From Pseudomonadota bacterium (lineage in GTDB: Bacteria > BMS3Abin14), in the NCBI GenBank assembly GCA_003229755.1, contig QIFJ01000106.1:1-7245 (forward strand): a stretch of 7,245 nucleotides of DNA, given 5' to 3'. The notes below the pieces were generated by a model that had not been told where the DNA came from, searched no databases, and worked only from the letters and a program-made list of their open reading frames with translations. The position numbers were made by a program, and so were the translations under genes. Below are positions 5,855-7,245 of this stretch, one piece after another. Position 1 is the first letter of the stretch; each line of letters starts with the position of its first letter.

Positions 5855-6787
5855 GTGAGTGACGTTAAAGAGCGCCTGGACCGCGTTCGGGTGCCTGAGT
5901 TGGAAGAGATCCTCGGGGAAGCCCTGCCTGTACTGGACGACGGTTTTGTGAGGCTTATTGATTACATGGGGTGCGATGATTCTATCGTTCAGGCGGCAAG
6001 GGTTTCCTACGGCAAGGGCACCAAAACAATCAGCGATGACAGGGGTCTTATCAGGTATTTGATGCGCCACCGTCACACCACCCCCTTTGAGATGTGCGAG
6101 GTAAAATTGCACGTTCGGGTTCCCATGGACCTGTGGCGCCAATGGATCAGGCACAGGACAGCCAACGTCAACGAATATTCCACCAGATATTCCATAGCCA
6201 TCGACAGGGCAAAAACCACTCAACCCGATGAATGGAGACTGCAGTCGGATATCAACAGGCAGGGCAGCGAGGGCGGGGTTGACCCAGAGACCGGCAGTCG
6301 GCTCACTAGTCGCGAGACCGAGGCGCAGGCCTTAATGAAAGAAGTTTACGAGGAAAGGCTTGACCTGGGCGTCGCCAGGGAGCAGGCAAGGAAGGATCTG
6401 CCCCTGTCGACCTATACCGAGGCGTACTGGAAGATCGACCTCCATAATCTTCTTCACTTCCTGGCTCTGCGAATGGACGAGAAGGCGCAGCTGGAGATCA
6501 GGGAATACGCGAAAACTATTAGCAACAGGATAGTAAAAAAATGGGTGCCGATGGCCTGGGAAGCCTTTATGGACTACAGGTTCGGTTCTATTATGTTGTC
6601 GAGCGATGAGATCGAGATCCTGTCACTGATACACACCGGCCAGAATAAAAGCGCCGACCAGATGCTGCTGGAGGCAGGATTTACAGTAAAGGACGGGTCC
6701 ACTGTAAAACCCACTCTGGAAGGCAGAGAGTTCGCCGGTAAACTGGAAAGGCTTGGTCTTGAGATACCGTGGGAGACAGAAGAATAG
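5855..6787 (+). CDS. thyX: FAD-dependent thymidylate synthase ThyX
   Basis: Methylates dUMP to dTMP using methylenetetrahydrofolate, with FAD and NADPH as reductant; cytoplasmic, needed for DNA synthesis where ThyA is absent. From the GTG at 5855 the protein has 310 residues. The ThyX signature RHRTANVNEYSTR spans residues 99-111. Just before it come RHRHTTPFEMCEVKLHVRVP and DLWRQWIRHR, which line the FAD and dUMP sites. The conserved C-terminal part LPLSTYTEAYWKIDLHNLLHFLALRMDEKAQLEIREYA is intact. Compared with the roughly 220-residue short forms it has an N-terminal lead of about 30 residues and a C-terminal tail of about 60 residues after the catalytic fold (MLSSDEIEILSLIHTG onward). It stands alone between the two-component operon and an inverted repeat that starts 5 nt after its stop. 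Confidence 0.95.
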   Translation: MSDVKERLDRVRVPELEEILGEALPVLDDGFVRLIDYMGCDDSIVQAARVSYGKGTKTISDDRGLIRYLMRHRHTTPFEMCEVKLHVRVPMDLWRQWIRHRTANVNEYSTRYSIAIDRAKTTQPDEWRLQSDINRQGSEGGVDPETGSRLTSRETEAQALMKEVYEERLDLGVAREQARKDLPLSTYTEAYWKIDLHNLLHFLALRMDEKAQLEIREYAKTISNRIVKKWVPMAWEAFMDYRFGSIMLSSDEIEILSLIHTGQNKSADQMLLEAGFTVKDGSTVKPTLEGREFAGKLERLGLEIPWETEE

Positions 6788-6792
6788 TTACA

Positions 6793-6867
6793 TGGGGTCA
6801 GGTCCTGCCCTCTTACCTTTTGTAAAACAACCTTAACAGAAAGGTAAGAGGGCAGGACCTGACCCCA
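6793..6867. repeat. 28-bp perfect inverted repeat, REP/MITE-like, directly after thyX
   Basis: The left arm 6793-6820 begins TGGGGTCAGGTCCTGCCCTC and the right arm 6840-6867 is its exact reverse complement. The loop is 19 nt (6821-6839). The GGGGTCAGGTC core resembles repeats found in many copies in deltaproteobacterial genomes and linked to REP-associated tyrosine (IS200-like) transposases; this link is from memory, not a search. No transposase lies in the window. The hairpin could also end transcription of thyX from the left and of the small PhnA-like gene from the right, since no other strong terminator is seen for either. Confidence 0.85.
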
Positions 6868-6918
6868 CTGGATACACTCTTTTGGACGTCTACCCTTTCC
6901 AAAGTTCAGACTTTCTTC

Positions 6919-6952
6919 AAAAACTGTGTTTTCAGAAAAACTGTGTTTTCAG
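6919..6952. repeat. 17-bp perfect tandem duplication
   Basis: The unit AAAAACTGTGTTTTCAG occurs twice without spacing, at 6919-6935 and 6936-6952. It overlaps the 3' end of the PhnA-like gene and changes its reading frame there. Confidence 0.9.
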
Positions 6953-7132
6953 AACAACAGTGCTTTTCCCGTCACGGCATTCAACTTCATCACTCTTAGA
7001 AGTCAGGCGGATATTTTTCATCACCTTCCCTCTCTTGAGAGTGGTAGACGAACCTTTCACCTTTAAATCCTTGATCACCTGAACAGAGTCCCCATCATTT
7101 AGAGGATTTCCGTTGCTGTCTCTTGCTTCCAT
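6932..7132 (-). CDS. PhnA/YjdM-like C-terminal domain protein, C-terminus altered by duplication
   Basis: Small cytoplasmic protein of 66 residues matching the C-terminal domain of E. coli YjdM (called PhnA, 'alkylphosphonate utilization protein'). Typical segments are DSNGNPLNDGDSVQVIKDLKVKGSS, LKRGKVMKNIRL and a final VVLKTQF. The N-terminal zinc ribbon of the long form is absent; such single-domain versions are common. The start ATG at 7132 has GGAGG five nt upstream; two in-frame ATGs further upstream, the farther at 7159, lack a good site. A 17-bp tandem duplication makes the protein end in QFF and a stop. Deleting one copy would give QFLKKV and a stop, which fits the family's usual LKKx ending. 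The loss is only a few residues, so function may remain. The molecular role of this family is not established; a link to phosphonates is doubtful. Confidence 0.8.
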   Translation of the reverse strand: MEARDSNGNPLNDGDSVQVIKDLKVKGSSTTLKRGKVMKNIRLTSKSDEVECRDGKSTVVLKTQFF

Positions 7133-7156
7133 GATTACCTCCATCAAAAGCAGCGA

Positions 7157-7192
7157 CAAGCAGCAGGCCCCCTTTCGGGGGCCTGCTGCTTG
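7157..7192 (-). terminator. 16-bp perfect GC-rich hairpin upstream of the PhnA-like gene
   Basis: CAAGCAGCAGGCCCCC (7157-7172) and its exact reverse complement (7177-7192) surround TTTC. Read on the minus strand the loop is GAAA closed by C-G, a stable GNRA tetraloop, and the hairpin is followed by TCGCTGCTTTTG. The minus strand is therefore the likely RNA. It may end an upstream minus-strand gene beyond 7245, or shape the leader of the PhnA-like gene, whose ribosome binding site lies about 14 nt further on. There is no clean U-run. Confidence 0.55.
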
Positions 7193-7245
7193 CGTTGAAG
7201 GATGGGACGTTGGTTGGAAGGGAAATACTATTCCTTATTTATGAT

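Noticed and set aside
6879..6906. Imperfect hairpin TTTTGGA/TCCAAAG between the inverted repeat and the PhnA-like gene
   Set aside because: It is short with a bulge and no U-run on the side needed; the neighbouring 28-bp inverted repeat is the more likely transcript end.
1..7245. CRISPR arrays, tRNA or rRNA genes, phage or conjugation genes
   Set aside because: None seen; the only repeats are the three leader copies, the inverted repeats and the 17-bp duplication described above.

Overview
The window looks like a chromosomal segment of a Gram-negative bacterium, most likely a deltaproteobacterium (Desulfobacterota). The reasons are a GEMM-I riboswitch of the kind common in Geobacter relatives, a DcuS/DcuR-type two-component pair, thyX, and a long inverted repeat that resembles the RAYT/REP-type repeats I associate with such genomes. 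This assignment is an inference from gene content, because there is no rRNA to confirm it.

Layout, left to right. (1) Positions 1-1142, minus strand: a periplasmic substrate-binding protein of an ABC importer. It runs off the left edge and carries one apparent frameshift just after the signal peptide. (2) Positions 1143-1602: its unusually long, structured leader. It holds a sigma70-like promoter, a GEMM-I (cyclic dinucleotide) riboswitch, a strong intrinsic terminator that uses the 3' conserved segment of the aptamer, and three imperfect 36-nt direct repeats, each opening with a Shine-Dalgarno-like stretch (a perfect extended one in two of them). One repeat lies before the riboswitch and two lie after it. 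(3) Positions 1657-3000, minus strand: an AraM/EgsA-type glycerol-1-phosphate dehydrogenase with a TTG start, visibly richer in A+T than the genes to its right. (4) Positions 3001-3372: a divergent promoter region. (5) Positions 3373-5690, plus strand: a membrane sensor kinase of the DcuS/CitA family and its DcuR/CitB-type response regulator, 8 nt apart. (6) Positions 5855-6787, plus strand: flavin-dependent thymidylate synthase ThyX. (7) Positions 6793-6867: a 28-bp inverted repeat. (8) Positions 6932-7132, minus strand: a short PhnA/YjdM-like protein whose last residues were changed by a 17-bp tandem duplication. (9) Positions 7157-7192: a 16-bp perfect hairpin.

The genes do not form one pathway. 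The parts that clearly work together are the kinase and regulator, which would sense a small carboxylate in the periplasm and control transcription of targets outside the window, and the riboswitch leader with the binding-protein gene, where a cyclic dinucleotide would decide whether transcription reaches an uptake system. The most unusual element is that leader. Its repeats with Shine-Dalgarno-like openings bracket the riboswitch, and the first repeat could pair with the terminator.
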